NCBI RefSeq assembly: GCF_025148635.1
Contig: NZ_CP102269.1
Location: forward strand, 1,860,001 to 1,924,000
DNA: 64,000 nucleotides
Reading direction: 5' to 3'
DNA from: Butyricimonas virosa
Lineage (GTDB): Bacteria > Bacteroidota > Bacteroidia > Bacteroidales > Marinifilaceae
The notes beneath the pieces were generated by a model. It had not been told where the DNA came from. It did not search any database and saw only the letters and a program-made list of their open reading frames with translations. A program made the translations under genes and the position numbers. Positions 8,680-16,798 of the stretch are shown piece after piece (position 1 is the first letter of the stretch; every line of letters begins with the position of its first letter).

Positions 8680-9510
8680 CTATGGCCTCGGATTGAAGTT
8701 TTTTTTTACTTCCTCGCTCATGGTGGAGAGATAGATATTGTGTTTGAGCGCGAGATAATTCAGGAAATCCGCTATCAGGAGATTCTGTACCTTGCTCGCC
8801 AACGGCAGGGCACGGTTGCCGATACCAAGAGGATTTGCCATGCTCGGTATCGTTTCAAAGAAATAATTTTTGGTGGCACCCACTGTAAACACGTTCCGCA
8901 GCGATTGCCCGGTATATTCAGGTACGGTGTACGCTCCACGGAACAGGTCTTCCATATAGACAGGCAGGAAACGGATCATCAGTTCTTCGATTTCTTCCTT
9001 GTCACGGTCGTATCTTGTCTTCATTTCGCCGTCAAATTGGATAAATTCGTGGGTGGCTTCGTGCCCGGCTTTGCGTAATGCCTGGATATTGCCGTAGAGC
9101 ATGGTCAGGAACTCTATCGGATTCAGTTCTTCTCCGTCAAACGCCACCTCCATGTGAAGGTCGTTTCCACTGATGGCTACCGTCTGACCGGCTTTTACCT
9201 TTTGCCCGAAACGGATGAATATATTGGCAAGATGTGCATAGGTCACTTCGTATTTACCGTAGCGTATGACAATATACACGCCACGTTCCTTGTCCGTACC
9301 GATGCTCGATACGACACCGCTTGCCACTGCCGCCAAAGGACGGTGGCTGGTATTAAAGTCTATGCCGTGGTTAAAGGAAGTTTCTCCGGTTACGGCATCT
9401 TTCTGTTCGCCGTAGCCTTTTGAAAGACTCACTTCTTTATTATTCTTTTCCTCGAAGGGCATACAGTAGCCGCTTGGGGAATGTAAAATCATTTCTTCCG
9501 TATATTTCAT
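8680..9510 (-). CDS. M23-type peptidase domain protein, altered active site
   Basis: The protein has 276 residues. Residues 30-150 match an M23/LytM fold with FNHGIDF (first zinc ligands), YAHLANIFIRFGQKVKAGQTVA and SGNDLHMEV. In active M23 enzymes this last motif is HLHxE; here its first histidine is Asp, so the zinc site may survive while the catalytic histidine is missing. No signal peptide is present. The C-terminal half is helical. It may bind or weakly cleave peptidoglycan. It is the second of three M23-type genes of the element (2965-4503, here, and 16127-16798). Confidence 0.7.
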   Translation of the reverse strand: MKYTEEMILHSPSGYCMPFEEKNNKEVSLSKGYGEQKDAVTGETSFNHGIDFNTSHRPLAAVASGVVSSIGTDKERGVYIVIRYGKYEVTYAHLANIFIRFGQKVKAGQTVAISGNDLHMEVAFDGEELNPIEFLTMLYGNIQALRKAGHEATHEFIQFDGEMKTRYDRDKEEIEELMIRFLPVYMEDLFRGAYTVPEYTGQSLRNVFTVGATKNYFFETIPSMANPLGIGNRALPLASKVQNLLIADFLNYLALKHNIYLSTMSEEVKKNFNPRP

Positions 9511-9537
9511 TGTTGTTGCAATATTTTTTAGTGGATG

Positions 9538-10209
9538 TTATCTTCTCATTCCTCCGCTATGGGTCTGTTCTTCCTGCCCGGAGGGTGTCTGTCGGGGTGC
9601 GTTGGCGACCGTGGTTTCTTGCAGCAGGTTGGCGTGATTGCCGATGGTCATCATCATCAGGAAGGCACCGGCAATCTTACCGAGCCATCCGAAACGGCCG
9701 AATACCAAAAACGCTCCGGCAATCAGTCCGGCAATGCTCATTCCCGATACCTTGCCGTTTGCAAGGTTGCTGAAGAAGTTGCCCAACATATTGCCGCCGT
9801 TCCCATTGGAAACATTACCCAAGAAGTTGGATGCTCCGTTGAGAGTGGATGAGAGGTTGCTTGTCGCCTGGTTTACATTGGCCATGGTCTGCTCTGCCTT
9901 GTCGGTAAGCTGGCTTACTTTGTCCCCGGCTGACTTGGCTGTACCGCTGATGGCATTGGTGGCTTCTTCGCCTATGACGGCATCGCTCACGATACGCACC
10001 ACGCTCTTGTCCGTGGTCAGTTTCTCCCAACCGACATAACCGACAGCACCTCCGACAGTGGCTGTCTTCAACGCACTTCCTGCTCCACGCAGTGTTTGTG
10101 AGGGGTGCAGCACAGCGTTGCCTACACTTTTCCCGGTAGCGACAGTTGCCTTGCCACCGTATGATATGGCTTTACCGCCGGTTTTTAATAATGAACTCCA
10201 AAATCCCAT
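9538..10209 (-). CDS. Gly/Ala-rich membrane-active protein, possibly translocated
   Basis: The protein has 223 residues and no signal peptide. The first 60 residues are Gly/Ala/Lys-rich (TGGKAISYGGKATVATGKSV), the middle is a Thr/Ser/Asn-rich helix, and residues 150-200 form hydrophobic stretches (GMSIAGLIAGAFLVFGRFGWL and KIAGAFLMMMTIGNH). It ends THSGGMRR, almost the same last residues as the ArdC protein (SGGMHR), although the codons differ. I do not recognise a family. The glycine-rich amphipathic pattern recalls pore-forming or tape-like secreted proteins. It lies between the M23-like gene and the two VirB5-like genes. Confidence 0.5.
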   Translation of the reverse strand: MGFWSSLLKTGGKAISYGGKATVATGKSVGNAVLHPSQTLRGAGSALKTATVGGAVGYVGWEKLTTDKSVVRIVSDAVIGEEATNAISGTAKSAGDKVSQLTDKAEQTMANVNQATSNLSSTLNGASNFLGNVSNGNGGNMLGNFFSNLANGKVSGMSIAGLIAGAFLVFGRFGWLGKIAGAFLMMMTIGNHANLLQETTVANAPRQTPSGQEEQTHSGGMRR

Positions 10210-10232
10210 ATTCTTATGTTTTATTCGTTATT

Positions 10233-10913
10233 CTAATAAGCTCCGGCTTTGCCGCTCCGTTTCCATCGTCTTATGGCAGAACGGGCGATTTCCACCTTGT
10301 TGGCTTTCGGACGTGCCTCTTCGCTGATTTCTGCCCATATATCGCCCATGGAGGTGTACTTGACCGCAATCGACAGCCGTTGCAGTTTCTTGTTCATCAG
10401 TTGCAGCTTGGGGCGGATGCCGAACACGATTTCCATCCGTTCTTTCTCCGTCATCTTGTTGTCCGACAGGCAAACCGTCCGTATATCGTTGATTATCTCT
10501 ATGGAATTGTATATCAATTCTCTGTATATTTTGTTCCGGTTTGTGGACAATGCAACCGCCAAGGCGTTTGTCGGAGAGTTTTTGAGTTGACCGGTGAACT
10601 CGCCCATATTCTCCGTCAAGTGCGTTATCTCGTGGTAGAAACCGTATATCTGGGCGGCATAGCTGACAACCGAACGGAACGAATCCAGATAGTCGTTGAA
10701 CTCCCTCTGCAAGTCGGTGACGGCTTCCACCTCTTCCTTTGTCCAGATGTGGCCGGTGGTTTGGAGCAGCATGACTTTCTCCTGGTTCTTCAAGGTCTTC
10801 TTTGCCTTTTCGGTGTATATGAGAACCATTCCGGTAAGGGTAGGGTCTAACTGTGCGTGGACTTTTATGCCCATACACATCAGGAGGATTGTTATGAAGA
10901 TTGTCCGTCTCAT
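10233..10913 (-). CDS. Secreted VirB5-like conjugation protein (paralogue 1)
   Basis: The protein has 226 residues with an N-terminal signal peptide (MRRTIFITILLMCMGIKVHAQ) and a long helical body. It is clearly paralogous to the next gene upstream (10930-11619): both have a FxxYL helix near residue 75, a central hydrophobic helix and a YTxxDVW/YTSMGDIW motif followed by a C-terminal AIRRW. The same C-terminal RW signature ends three proteins of the tra operon. Helical, signal-bearing proteins of about 200 residues in this setting match VirB5/DUF4141-type minor pilus proteins, which sit at the channel tip or periplasm. The VirB5 assignment is inferred. Confidence 0.65.
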   Translation of the reverse strand: MRRTIFITILLMCMGIKVHAQLDPTLTGMVLIYTEKAKKTLKNQEKVMLLQTTGHIWTKEEVEAVTDLQREFNDYLDSFRSVVSYAAQIYGFYHEITHLTENMGEFTGQLKNSPTNALAVALSTNRNKIYRELIYNSIEIINDIRTVCLSDNKMTEKERMEIVFGIRPKLQLMNKKLQRLSIAVKYTSMGDIWAEISEEARPKANKVEIARSAIRRWKRSGKAGAY

Positions 10914-10929
10914 TGTATTCTCTCTGTTT

Positions 10930-11619
10930 TTATCTGATTGTAGCCGCCCTGCGCCATCTTCGCATCGCTATCTGTGCGATTTCTCCGTTGTTCCGGTCCA
11001 GCATCCCTGCGGTGGCATTGTTCCATACATCGGTCATCGTGTAGGTGCGGATGCTCAGGTAGAGCAGATTGAGCTTTTTCTGAAATGAGGAGAGCTGGTC
11101 GTTCAATGCCCATAAGGTCTGGCTCCGTTCCGCTCCCGTGAGCATATTCTCCTTGCCGCCCTTGGCCACGGCATCACGGAGCAGGGAGAATACGGTTACA
11201 AGTTCGGTCGCTGTCTCTATATAGAGATTGTTCATGCTAATGGAAGCCACAATGCCTTGCGGATTGTCGCTTACGGCATTCTTCAACTTGCCCAGTGTGA
11301 TGAAAATCCTCACGCCGTCATTGTACAGATGGGTGCAGGCTTTGATGGAAGATGCGAATCCGCTTGCCGTTTTGAGATAGCTGTTGTATTTCTTTTCCCA
11401 CTGGCGCATCTGCTCGAACTCTGCGGCAATGGTGTTCTGCAAAAGGGCGGTCTTTTTCTGACCGTCAATCTGGTCTCTGACCTTGGCGAGAATCAGCTCG
11501 TTACCCTCTGCCAATGCCACGTACTCCAAAGGGTTGGCAGTTACAATCTGTGCCTTTGCCGTGTGTGTCAGCAACAGGACGAGTGACAGAACCAGTATTT
11601 TAATGATTGGTGATTTCAT
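10930..11619 (-). CDS. Secreted VirB5-like conjugation protein (paralogue 2)
   Basis: I start the gene at 11619 (MKSPIIKILVLSLVLLL), because that Met opens a clean signal peptide ending HTAKAQ; the frame is open further upstream. It overlaps the upstream PH-domain gene by 20 bases. The mature part is helical, with a central hydrophobic helix, a YTMTDVWNNATAG motif and the terminal IAMRRWRRAATIR. It is a paralogue of 10233-10913, 16 bases downstream. It is most likely a periplasmic or pilus-tip component of the mating channel, as for DUF4141/VirB5 proteins. Two such genes side by side, away from the main tra operon, is unusual. Confidence 0.65.
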   Translation of the reverse strand: MKSPIIKILVLSLVLLLTHTAKAQIVTANPLEYVALAEGNELILAKVRDQIDGQKKTALLQNTIAAEFEQMRQWEKKYNSYLKTASGFASSIKACTHLYNDGVRIFITLGKLKNAVSDNPQGIVASISMNNLYIETATELVTVFSLLRDAVAKGGKENMLTGAERSQTLWALNDQLSSFQKKLNLLYLSIRTYTMTDVWNNATAGMLDRNNGEIAQIAMRRWRRAATIR

Positions 11620-12088
11620 AGATGCCTTTTCTTTTTTTGTTAAACTCAACACGTTCCCTGATAAGTTCCACGATGGCTGTCTGTTTGGGCAAGCCTATCA
11701 GAGCCAGCTTGGGTGTGGTCCTGTCCATAGAGAGTACCGTTACCGTTTTCAGTCCGAAAATCTGTTGTAACAGGGTCTGGTGTTCGTGAAAATCCACTAC
11801 ACGGTACAGTTCGATATAACCTGTGCTGCGTTGGAACACGCCATGCGCTGCCGTCAGTTGTTCGCTCCCGATGTGGTAGCGTATCCGTTTCAGATAGATG
11901 AGCCGGTAGGCCAAGTAGAGGGAAAGAAGCACGGCAAAGAGGGTGGCGATAGAGCCAAGGGGCGCGTCATCCATACCGCCATAGACCAAGCCTGTTATAG
12001 CCACAAACAACAAAGGCAGCTCATCAATGAAGAACTGCGTGGTTTTCGGACGAAGCGAAATGTCTCTGTATAGCTGTCTGTTCTGCAT
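11600..12088 (-). CDS. Membrane protein with bacterial PH domain
   Basis: The protein has 162 residues. Two hydrophobic helices (around FIDELPLLFVAITGLVYGG and IATLFAVLLSLYLAYRLIYL) are followed by a cytoplasmic beta-rich domain of about 80 residues, with RYHIGSEQLTAAHGVFQRST and a YIELYRVVDF strand. This is the layout of bPH2/YdbS-like domains, which are seen in many membrane-linked bacterial systems. Its job in conjugation is not known. It is placed between the primase gene (5 bases away) and the VirB5-like pair, so it may anchor or scaffold that part of the channel. Confidence 0.6.
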   Translation of the reverse strand: MQNRQLYRDISLRPKTTQFFIDELPLLFVAITGLVYGGMDDAPLGSIATLFAVLLSLYLAYRLIYLKRIRYHIGSEQLTAAHGVFQRSTGYIELYRVVDFHEHQTLLQQIFGLKTVTVLSMDRTTPKLALIGLPKQTAIVELIRERVEFNKKRKGIYEITNH

Positions 12089-12093
12089 GGCTC

Positions 12094-13266
12094 TTATCTG
12101 TGAATGGTGGATTGTTCGTTTACTTCTTCTTCGCCGGCTGTGCTTCCTTTTGTACCGAGTGGCGCACTCAAAGGAATAACCGCATCTTTGATGCTGTCAA
12201 GGTATTCCTCGCTCGTCTTGCCAAGCAGGGCATCGTTCCAGTCCTTGTAACAGGGCATCAAGGGGATTTCTCTGATCTGTTCCGGATTGATGTGCATGGA
12301 TTTTGCGATGAGCCGGAATTTATTTACAAACTCGCGCCCGGCACTGTCGTTGTCGAAACACAGGTAGTGATTCACATTCGGAATGACGGAGAGCATTCCC
12401 CGTATCTGCATATCGGTGGGCGTGCCGCCGGTGGAGACAAATACACTTTTCTTGGAAAGTTCGGGATTGTCACGGAAGGTGTCACGGTGCAGTTGGTGGA
12501 ATGCCATCGCATCGTAGCCGCTTTCAAACCAGGCGACACCTCCGGCTTGCTGCAAAGGCTCTCCGCTGAAATTGGCTATCCACAAGCCTTCGCTGCTGTT
12601 GCTCCCTTCGGCCTTCCCTTTGTAGCTGCCGCTTCCGTCCATCTTGGGACGTCCACGTTCTTCCAAACCGACAACCTTGTCAGGCTCTTTGGGCAATACC
12701 AACGGGAAGGCGAGGTTGGCGTATGACAGACCGTTTGTCCTGTGTTTGGTGGCTAAGAAAAAATGGCCGGCAAAAGCACGTTGCGTGAAGATGTCAATGC
12801 CACGGCTCTTGAAGTAGGGATAGAAACGCTTGTGGGTCTCCCGGTCGTTTACGTCAAAATGGTGTGTGTCGTAATCATGGAGACTGAACGGGCGGCTGTG
12901 CTGCTTGGGTTGGATGATACGGATCGGCCTGTCTTCGATGGGGTGGTTCAACAGTCGGTTACAGACAAGGTTGACCAACCTGTCGGGAGACACGCCGTTT
13001 CTGTGTTCCGCAAACTTTTCGGGGAACGACTTGATAAAGGAGATGATGTTGTAGAGCTTTTGCTGTGGGGGCTGGAAGCAACATTTGCCACCTCCGGTCA
13101 CGATAAACTTGTCTCCACGGATGCGTGTGCCATTGCTGTCCGTGCGGATATAGGACGGATAACGCAGGCCGTCATGCTTGTTCAGGTGATAGCCTGCATC
13201 CATCAGTACGTCCTGTATGTCCAACCGTTGCAGGAAGTCATCGTATGTCAGTTCTCCGTTTGCCAT
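12094..13266 (-). CDS. Toprim DNA primase-like conjugation protein
   Basis: The protein has 390 residues. The N-terminal 110 residues hold a divergent CHC2-like region (LDIQDVLMDAGYHLN, then VTGGGKCCFQPPQQKLYNIISF). The toprim domain is visible as AWFESGYDAMAF, where Glu is the first catalytic residue, and CFDNDSAGREF, the DxD metal site. TraP-type primases of Bacteroidetes conjugative transposons, and primases of other plasmids (for example ColIb Sog), prime the complementary strand in the recipient, and some are transferred through the channel. The protein ends QSTIHR. It lies in the leftward backbone operon between a DUF3945-type gene and the PH-domain gene. Confidence 0.75.
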   Translation of the reverse strand: MANGELTYDDFLQRLDIQDVLMDAGYHLNKHDGLRYPSYIRTDSNGTRIRGDKFIVTGGGKCCFQPPQQKLYNIISFIKSFPEKFAEHRNGVSPDRLVNLVCNRLLNHPIEDRPIRIIQPKQHSRPFSLHDYDTHHFDVNDRETHKRFYPYFKSRGIDIFTQRAFAGHFFLATKHRTNGLSYANLAFPLVLPKEPDKVVGLEERGRPKMDGSGSYKGKAEGSNSSEGLWIANFSGEPLQQAGGVAWFESGYDAMAFHQLHRDTFRDNPELSKKSVFVSTGGTPTDMQIRGMLSVIPNVNHYLCFDNDSAGREFVNKFRLIAKSMHINPEQIREIPLMPCYKDWNDALLGKTSEEYLDSIKDAVIPLSAPLGTKGSTAGEEEVNEQSTIHR

Positions 13267-13282
13267 CTGTGTGTCTTTTTAG

Positions 13283-14899
13283 TTAAAATCCTCTGCGTAT
13301 CTCCGCTATTTCTTGGTTCATCTGTGCCTCGAAGTTTCGCGCGGCTACATCCCTCGGTGAATCCACTCCGGGTTTGAAATAGGGACGGGGCACATGACAG
13401 AAATGCTCGCCGTATAATTCCGGGCAGGGGTGGTGAATGCCGTGGGCAAGGTCGGAAGCCACGACTGTTCCTGCGGCAAGGGCTGCGAATATCTTTGCAC
13501 CCAAGTTGCTCCGCATCTCCGGGCGTGTCCTCATATCGACCTCGTTGAACACTTTTGAGAAGAGCTTCATGCGGTGGTAGTCATCCACCGCAAGGAATTT
13601 GTCGTACTGCTTTTGGCTGATTTCGTGGGTGATGGCTTCTCCATTGATAATGGCGGTCATCCTGTATTTGCCTTCCGCTTCTGCCGGCTGTACGGCAATC
13701 GCTTCCACTTCCACCTCCCGTCCGTGTTCTCCTTCCCGGTACCATCCCTTGCTTTCATGGAGATACGGTAAGTCTCGTCCGTCAATCAAAGCCCCTTCCT
13801 GTGGCTCTCTGATAATGGATTCATCTTCTTGCAATATGGCCTGTTCGTTTGAATGTGGTGCAAGTCCGTTATCAGCTTCCAAGGGCAGGAGTATTTCTTG
13901 TTCCTGCTGTTGGCGTGCTGCCAAATCTTGCTCTACTTCGGGATGCAAGGTGATACCGATGCGCTGGGTATGATTCAGGGAGTCCATCGTGATCTTATCG
14001 GCGAAGTCTTCCTGAATAACCGTGTTCAACAGTTCCAATCGTCGCTCTATCGGGTGCTCTTCGATGGAATTGGAGGTCAGTGCGGATAATTCCGCATCTG
14101 CGATGTCATAGACCATATCGGCATGGACTTGTTCCGATTGTATGGTCAGGGTCTTTTCTTCTTTGTCTATGAGTATGCCGTGTGAGGACAGGCATTCCTG
14201 CCACTTCTCATTAGAGAAATAGACAGGAGAGGTGATCAGCTCCTTGTAGGGCTTTGCTGGCTCTTCGCTTCTGGGCTTGCCTACCATCGGGGTGATGAAG
14301 GCTTGCAGTTCCTGCAACACGTCTTGGCGGACGGGTTGTGCCGGTTGCTGTTGTAGATGACCTTTGTAATAGAATCCGTAACCGCCCGACTGGAGTTCTC
14401 CGGGTTTCATGCGCCCGTCGGGACGTTCTGCCACCATGGGCGTTCCTGCATAGAAAAGCCGTCCGCCCACTCTGCGGAGGTGGTAGCCTTCCTGCTGTCG
14501 GGGTGTCCATCCCAAGAAAGGAGGCGGCATCCCATATCTGCCGACCCTGCCGTATTCCCCGATACCGATACGGTAGCCGTGCAGTCCCATGGCCACCCTG
14601 CCGTTGGCATTACGGGCATGGACGAAGTTGCGTGGCAGGTCAAAGTCATTCTTTACTATCTCCGCAAAGGTGTTGTATGCCTTTTTGTTGGCATGGTTCG
14701 TTCCCCAGTCGGTAAGAGCTAAAAACTGCTGCTTGCTGATGGGGTATCGTAAGAGCGGAGAGTCGTGCCCTTGTACTACCAACTGGTAGCCCTCTCCGGC
14801 AGGCACGATGTGGGCTTGCATACCGTTGCGCATCAACAGGTCACGCATTTCGGGTTGCAAGTCCGCTATCCTTGGATTTGTATGGGTTCGTATGGCCAT
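13283..14899 (-). CDS. Large hypothetical protein, DUF3945-like style
   Basis: The protein has 538 residues and is soluble, with no signal peptide. It starts MAIRTHTNPRIADLQPEM and has an N-terminal GEGYQLVVQGHDSPLLRYPISKQQF region. Around residues 165-200 there is a Gly/Tyr-rich stretch (RMKPGELQSGGYGFYY), and the C-terminal third contains another short beta unit (YRMTAIINGEAITHEISQKQYDKFLA). That last unit resembles the N-terminal one (LRYPISKQQFLAL against THEISQKQYDKFLA), so the protein may contain two copies of one small domain. Similar repeated units occur in the DUF3945/DUF4099 proteins of Bacteroidetes mobile elements. Function unknown. Confidence 0.55.
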   Translation of the reverse strand: MAIRTHTNPRIADLQPEMRDLLMRNGMQAHIVPAGEGYQLVVQGHDSPLLRYPISKQQFLALTDWGTNHANKKAYNTFAEIVKNDFDLPRNFVHARNANGRVAMGLHGYRIGIGEYGRVGRYGMPPPFLGWTPRQQEGYHLRRVGGRLFYAGTPMVAERPDGRMKPGELQSGGYGFYYKGHLQQQPAQPVRQDVLQELQAFITPMVGKPRSEEPAKPYKELITSPVYFSNEKWQECLSSHGILIDKEEKTLTIQSEQVHADMVYDIADAELSALTSNSIEEHPIERRLELLNTVIQEDFADKITMDSLNHTQRIGITLHPEVEQDLAARQQQEQEILLPLEADNGLAPHSNEQAILQEDESIIREPQEGALIDGRDLPYLHESKGWYREGEHGREVEVEAIAVQPAEAEGKYRMTAIINGEAITHEISQKQYDKFLAVDDYHRMKLFSKVFNEVDMRTRPEMRSNLGAKIFAALAAGTVVASDLAHGIHHPCPELYGEHFCHVPRPYFKPGVDSPRDVAARNFEAQMNQEIAEIRRGF

Positions 14900-14904
14900 A
14901 GTGT

Positions 14905-15135
14905 CTATGCTTCACCGCTCTCCATGGCGGCTTCTAATTGTTCGCTTTTGTAATGGACGAACTGCTCGGCAGAGGCATCGTTGATTTCCAATGCGCGTTC
15001 CGTGCAGTATTCCGCCAGTTCATCCTGCCATTCGGCAGAAAAGTGGTTGACATAATCCAGCCAGCCGTATTCTCCGCTCTCCATCTTCTCGATGAGAACG
15101 TCTTCGGGGTAAAATGCGTTTTGTGCCATAATCAT
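14905..15135 (-). CDS. Small hypothetical protein
   Basis: A 76-residue acidic protein (alternative start MAQNAF, at 15129). Its pattern of helices (DELAEYCTERALEIND, EQFVHYKSEQLEAAME) and net negative charge suit a small binding protein. There is no membrane segment. It sits between the DUF4099-type gene (12 bases upstream) and the 538-residue gene, 5 bases downstream, in the backbone operon. No function can be assigned from sequence. Confidence 0.55.
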   Translation of the reverse strand: MIMAQNAFYPEDVLIEKMESGEYGWLDYVNHFSAEWQDELAEYCTERALEINDASAEQFVHYKSEQLEAAMESGEA

Positions 15136-15147
15136 AAGGATTGAAGA

Positions 15148-15906
15148 TTATTTGTGAAGTCCTGCGCCCATATTGCGCTGGGCACTCTTTTTCTGTTCGT
15201 TCCAGAGTTCTTCCGTGTACTGCTCTTCGGGTACATAGTCAAGACATCCGTCATCGTCCATGACCCAACAGCCGTAACAGCCGAATGTGTATTTGTCCCA
15301 TTCTCTTTTGGTGTGCTCGCTCCATTTCTGGCTGTCGCCCCGGCAGAAGCGGATACCGTTCTTCTCGTTCAGGTCAATGCCGACCGTAACCGGTTCGTCT
15401 TCCATCACGAAGGTCAAAGGTTCTCCTTGCTGCATCACCTTGATTTCGGCATTGCTGAGTTTCAGTTCCTCTGCCAATACCTGAAGGTTACGGGCGATGA
15501 CCTGCGTGGGAACGGACATGACCTGGTTGGTCTCGGTGTCGATCTGCACGAATACCTTGGTCTTGCGACCGTCCGCCGTTACAGAGTCTGCAAGGATGGT
15601 CTTGCCGGATTGGAGCTGCTTTTTCTGCTCCTCGTTATATTTCTCCAAAAGCGATTTCTTCAATACCGGGAAGAATATCACATCGGCTTCTCCGTTTTCC
15701 TTGCGCACGAAAGCGAAACGGCTTCGCTCGGTAACGGTGTTTCCGTTATCATCGTTTACCTCGATAGGAAGTACAGGCGAGTGCCTGCCGTGACTGATTT
15801 CCTCCAAGGTCTGCATGGGCAGGTCTTCAATCATCTCTTGGGTAAGTCCGAACTGCGACAGGGTGTCGTATGGCAGTTCCTCAAATTCAAATCGTACTTG
15901 TTTCAT
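15148..15906 (-). CDS. DUF4099/DUF3945-type protein, first gene of backbone operon
   Basis: I start it at 15906 (MKQVRFEFEELPY) instead of the longer frame, because the DUF4099 domain begins there and the promoter lies directly upstream. Residues 1-60 match DUF4099 (LPYDTLSQFGLTQEMIEDLP, then HGRHSPVLPI). The next segment matches DUF3945, with QKKQLQSGKTILAD, TKVFVQIDTETNQVM and a repeated VPTQVIARN style. These domains are found almost only in Bacteroidetes mobile elements, and their biochemical role is not settled. The protein ends NMGAGLHK, resembling other basic tails in this operon. It is the promoter-proximal gene, 25 bases from the predicted transcription start. Confidence 0.75.
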   Translation of the reverse strand: MKQVRFEFEELPYDTLSQFGLTQEMIEDLPMQTLEEISHGRHSPVLPIEVNDDNGNTVTERSRFAFVRKENGEADVIFFPVLKKSLLEKYNEEQKKQLQSGKTILADSVTADGRKTKVFVQIDTETNQVMSVPTQVIARNLQVLAEELKLSNAEIKVMQQGEPLTFVMEDEPVTVGIDLNEKNGIRFCRGDSQKWSEHTKREWDKYTFGCYGCWVMDDDGCLDYVPEEQYTEELWNEQKKSAQRNMGAGLHK

Positions 15907-15937
15907 ATTTTGATATGATATTTTAATTATACTTTGG

Positions 15938-15968
15938 CAAAGGTATATACTATTATTCATACTTCAAT
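15938..15968 (-). promoter_or_regulatory. Bacteroides-type promoter of the left backbone operon
   Basis: On the minus strand a perfect -7 box TACCTTTG (15938-15945, consensus TAnnTTTG) is preceded by a 19-base spacer (15946-15964) and ATTG (15965-15968, consensus TTTG). Transcription would begin near 15931, about 25 bases before the ATG at 15906. The spacer contains AGTATGAA at the position also seen in the tra promoter (58479-58509). Confidence 0.75.
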
Positions 15969-16015
15969 TTTTATTGCTTCAAATAGCCGGATTATTTGTG
16001 TTTATTTATGTTTTA

Positions 16016-16043
16016 AGTATGATTGTGGTATGATAATCATACT
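16016..16043. promoter_or_regulatory. ATCATACT-box cluster between divergent genes
   Basis: AGTATGAT at 16016-16023 is followed by a perfect palindrome, GTATGAT-A-ATCATAC, at 16028-16042. The same eight-base box appears as ATCATACT at 58563-58570 and 58576-58583, upstream of the tra operon. The cluster lies between the backbone operon promoter and the rightward M23 gene, so it may control both. The protein that binds it is not identified in the window. Confidence 0.55.
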
Positions 16044-16088
16044 CTGAACTTATTTAATGTTATATTTTGAGCGTAAATCAGGACATCT

Positions 16089-16121
16089 TTTGGCGTGGAC
16101 GGAAAACTGTTCCTACATTTG
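16089..16121 (+). promoter_or_regulatory. Candidate promoter for the M23 peptidase gene
   Basis: TTTG at 16089-16092 and a perfect TACATTTG -7 box at 16114-16121 are separated by 21 bases, two more than the usual 19. Transcription would start at about the ATG (16127), which would make the transcript nearly leaderless. The site could also be a chance match, since the sequence is AT-rich. Confidence 0.35.
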
Positions 16122-16126
16122 CATCT

Positions 16127-16798
16127 ATGAGTAAAACACGAATCCTTATATCCCTTCTTTTGCTATTGTCCGGAAACCATGCAAAACCACAATTCAACAC
16201 GGTTTCCTGTCCGGGCAATCGCTATAAAGTCGTTGTGGAAAATCTATCCCGGACGACAAACGAAACAGAGGCGACACCCGAAAGCATCACCTCTGAAAAC
16301 GGAAAGTCCGTACCCGACAAGGTTGCTTTGTCAAGTGCGGACACCAAAAAGAAAGAGCAGGTAGCACGCTATCTCAGCGTATGCTATCCGCTCTCGTCTG
16401 TCAAAATCAATTCGCCTTACGGCTATCGCAAAGACCCTTTTACAGGGAAGAGGAAGTTTCACAACGGCATTGACCTCCATGCCCGGAGTGCCAAGGTGTT
16501 TGCCATGATGCAGGGGAGAGTGCTGAAGGTAGGACAGGACAAAGTATCCGGAAAATATGTCACGTTACAACACGGCAGCTTCATCGTCAGCTATTGCCAC
16601 TTGTCTCAAATATCTGTTTCACAGGGGCAGGCCGTTTTGCCGGGTGATGTTGTCGGGATAACAGGCAATACCGGGCGCTGCACCGGGGAACATCTGCATA
16701 TATCTATTCGCCACAATGGAGAACATATTAATCCACGGATATTCCTTGATTACATCAATTCAGTAAAAGAGTCTTGTGTGATGGCGTTACTTAATTGA
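16127..16798 (+). CDS. Secreted M23 peptidase
   Basis: I choose the ATG at 16127 because it opens a signal peptide (MSKTRILISLLLLLSGNHAK); the frame runs open upstream to 16067. The mature protein (about 200 residues) has a short linker and a complete M23 domain: SPYGYRKD, HNGIDLH, YCHLSQI and GEHLHI, with every zinc and catalytic residue. It should cut peptidoglycan in the periplasm, a role expected for a mating-channel cell-wall enzyme. It is the only rightward backbone gene here. Its last 49 bases overlap the end of the leftward phosphatase gene, so the two genes converge in the same DNA. Confidence 0.8.
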   Translation: MSKTRILISLLLLLSGNHAKPQFNTVSCPGNRYKVVVENLSRTTNETEATPESITSENGKSVPDKVALSSADTKKKEQVARYLSVCYPLSSVKINSPYGYRKDPFTGKRKFHNGIDLHARSAKVFAMMQGRVLKVGQDKVSGKYVTLQHGSFIVSYCHLSQISVSQGQAVLPGDVVGITGNTGRCTGEHLHISIRHNGEHINPRIFLDYINSVKESCVMALLN

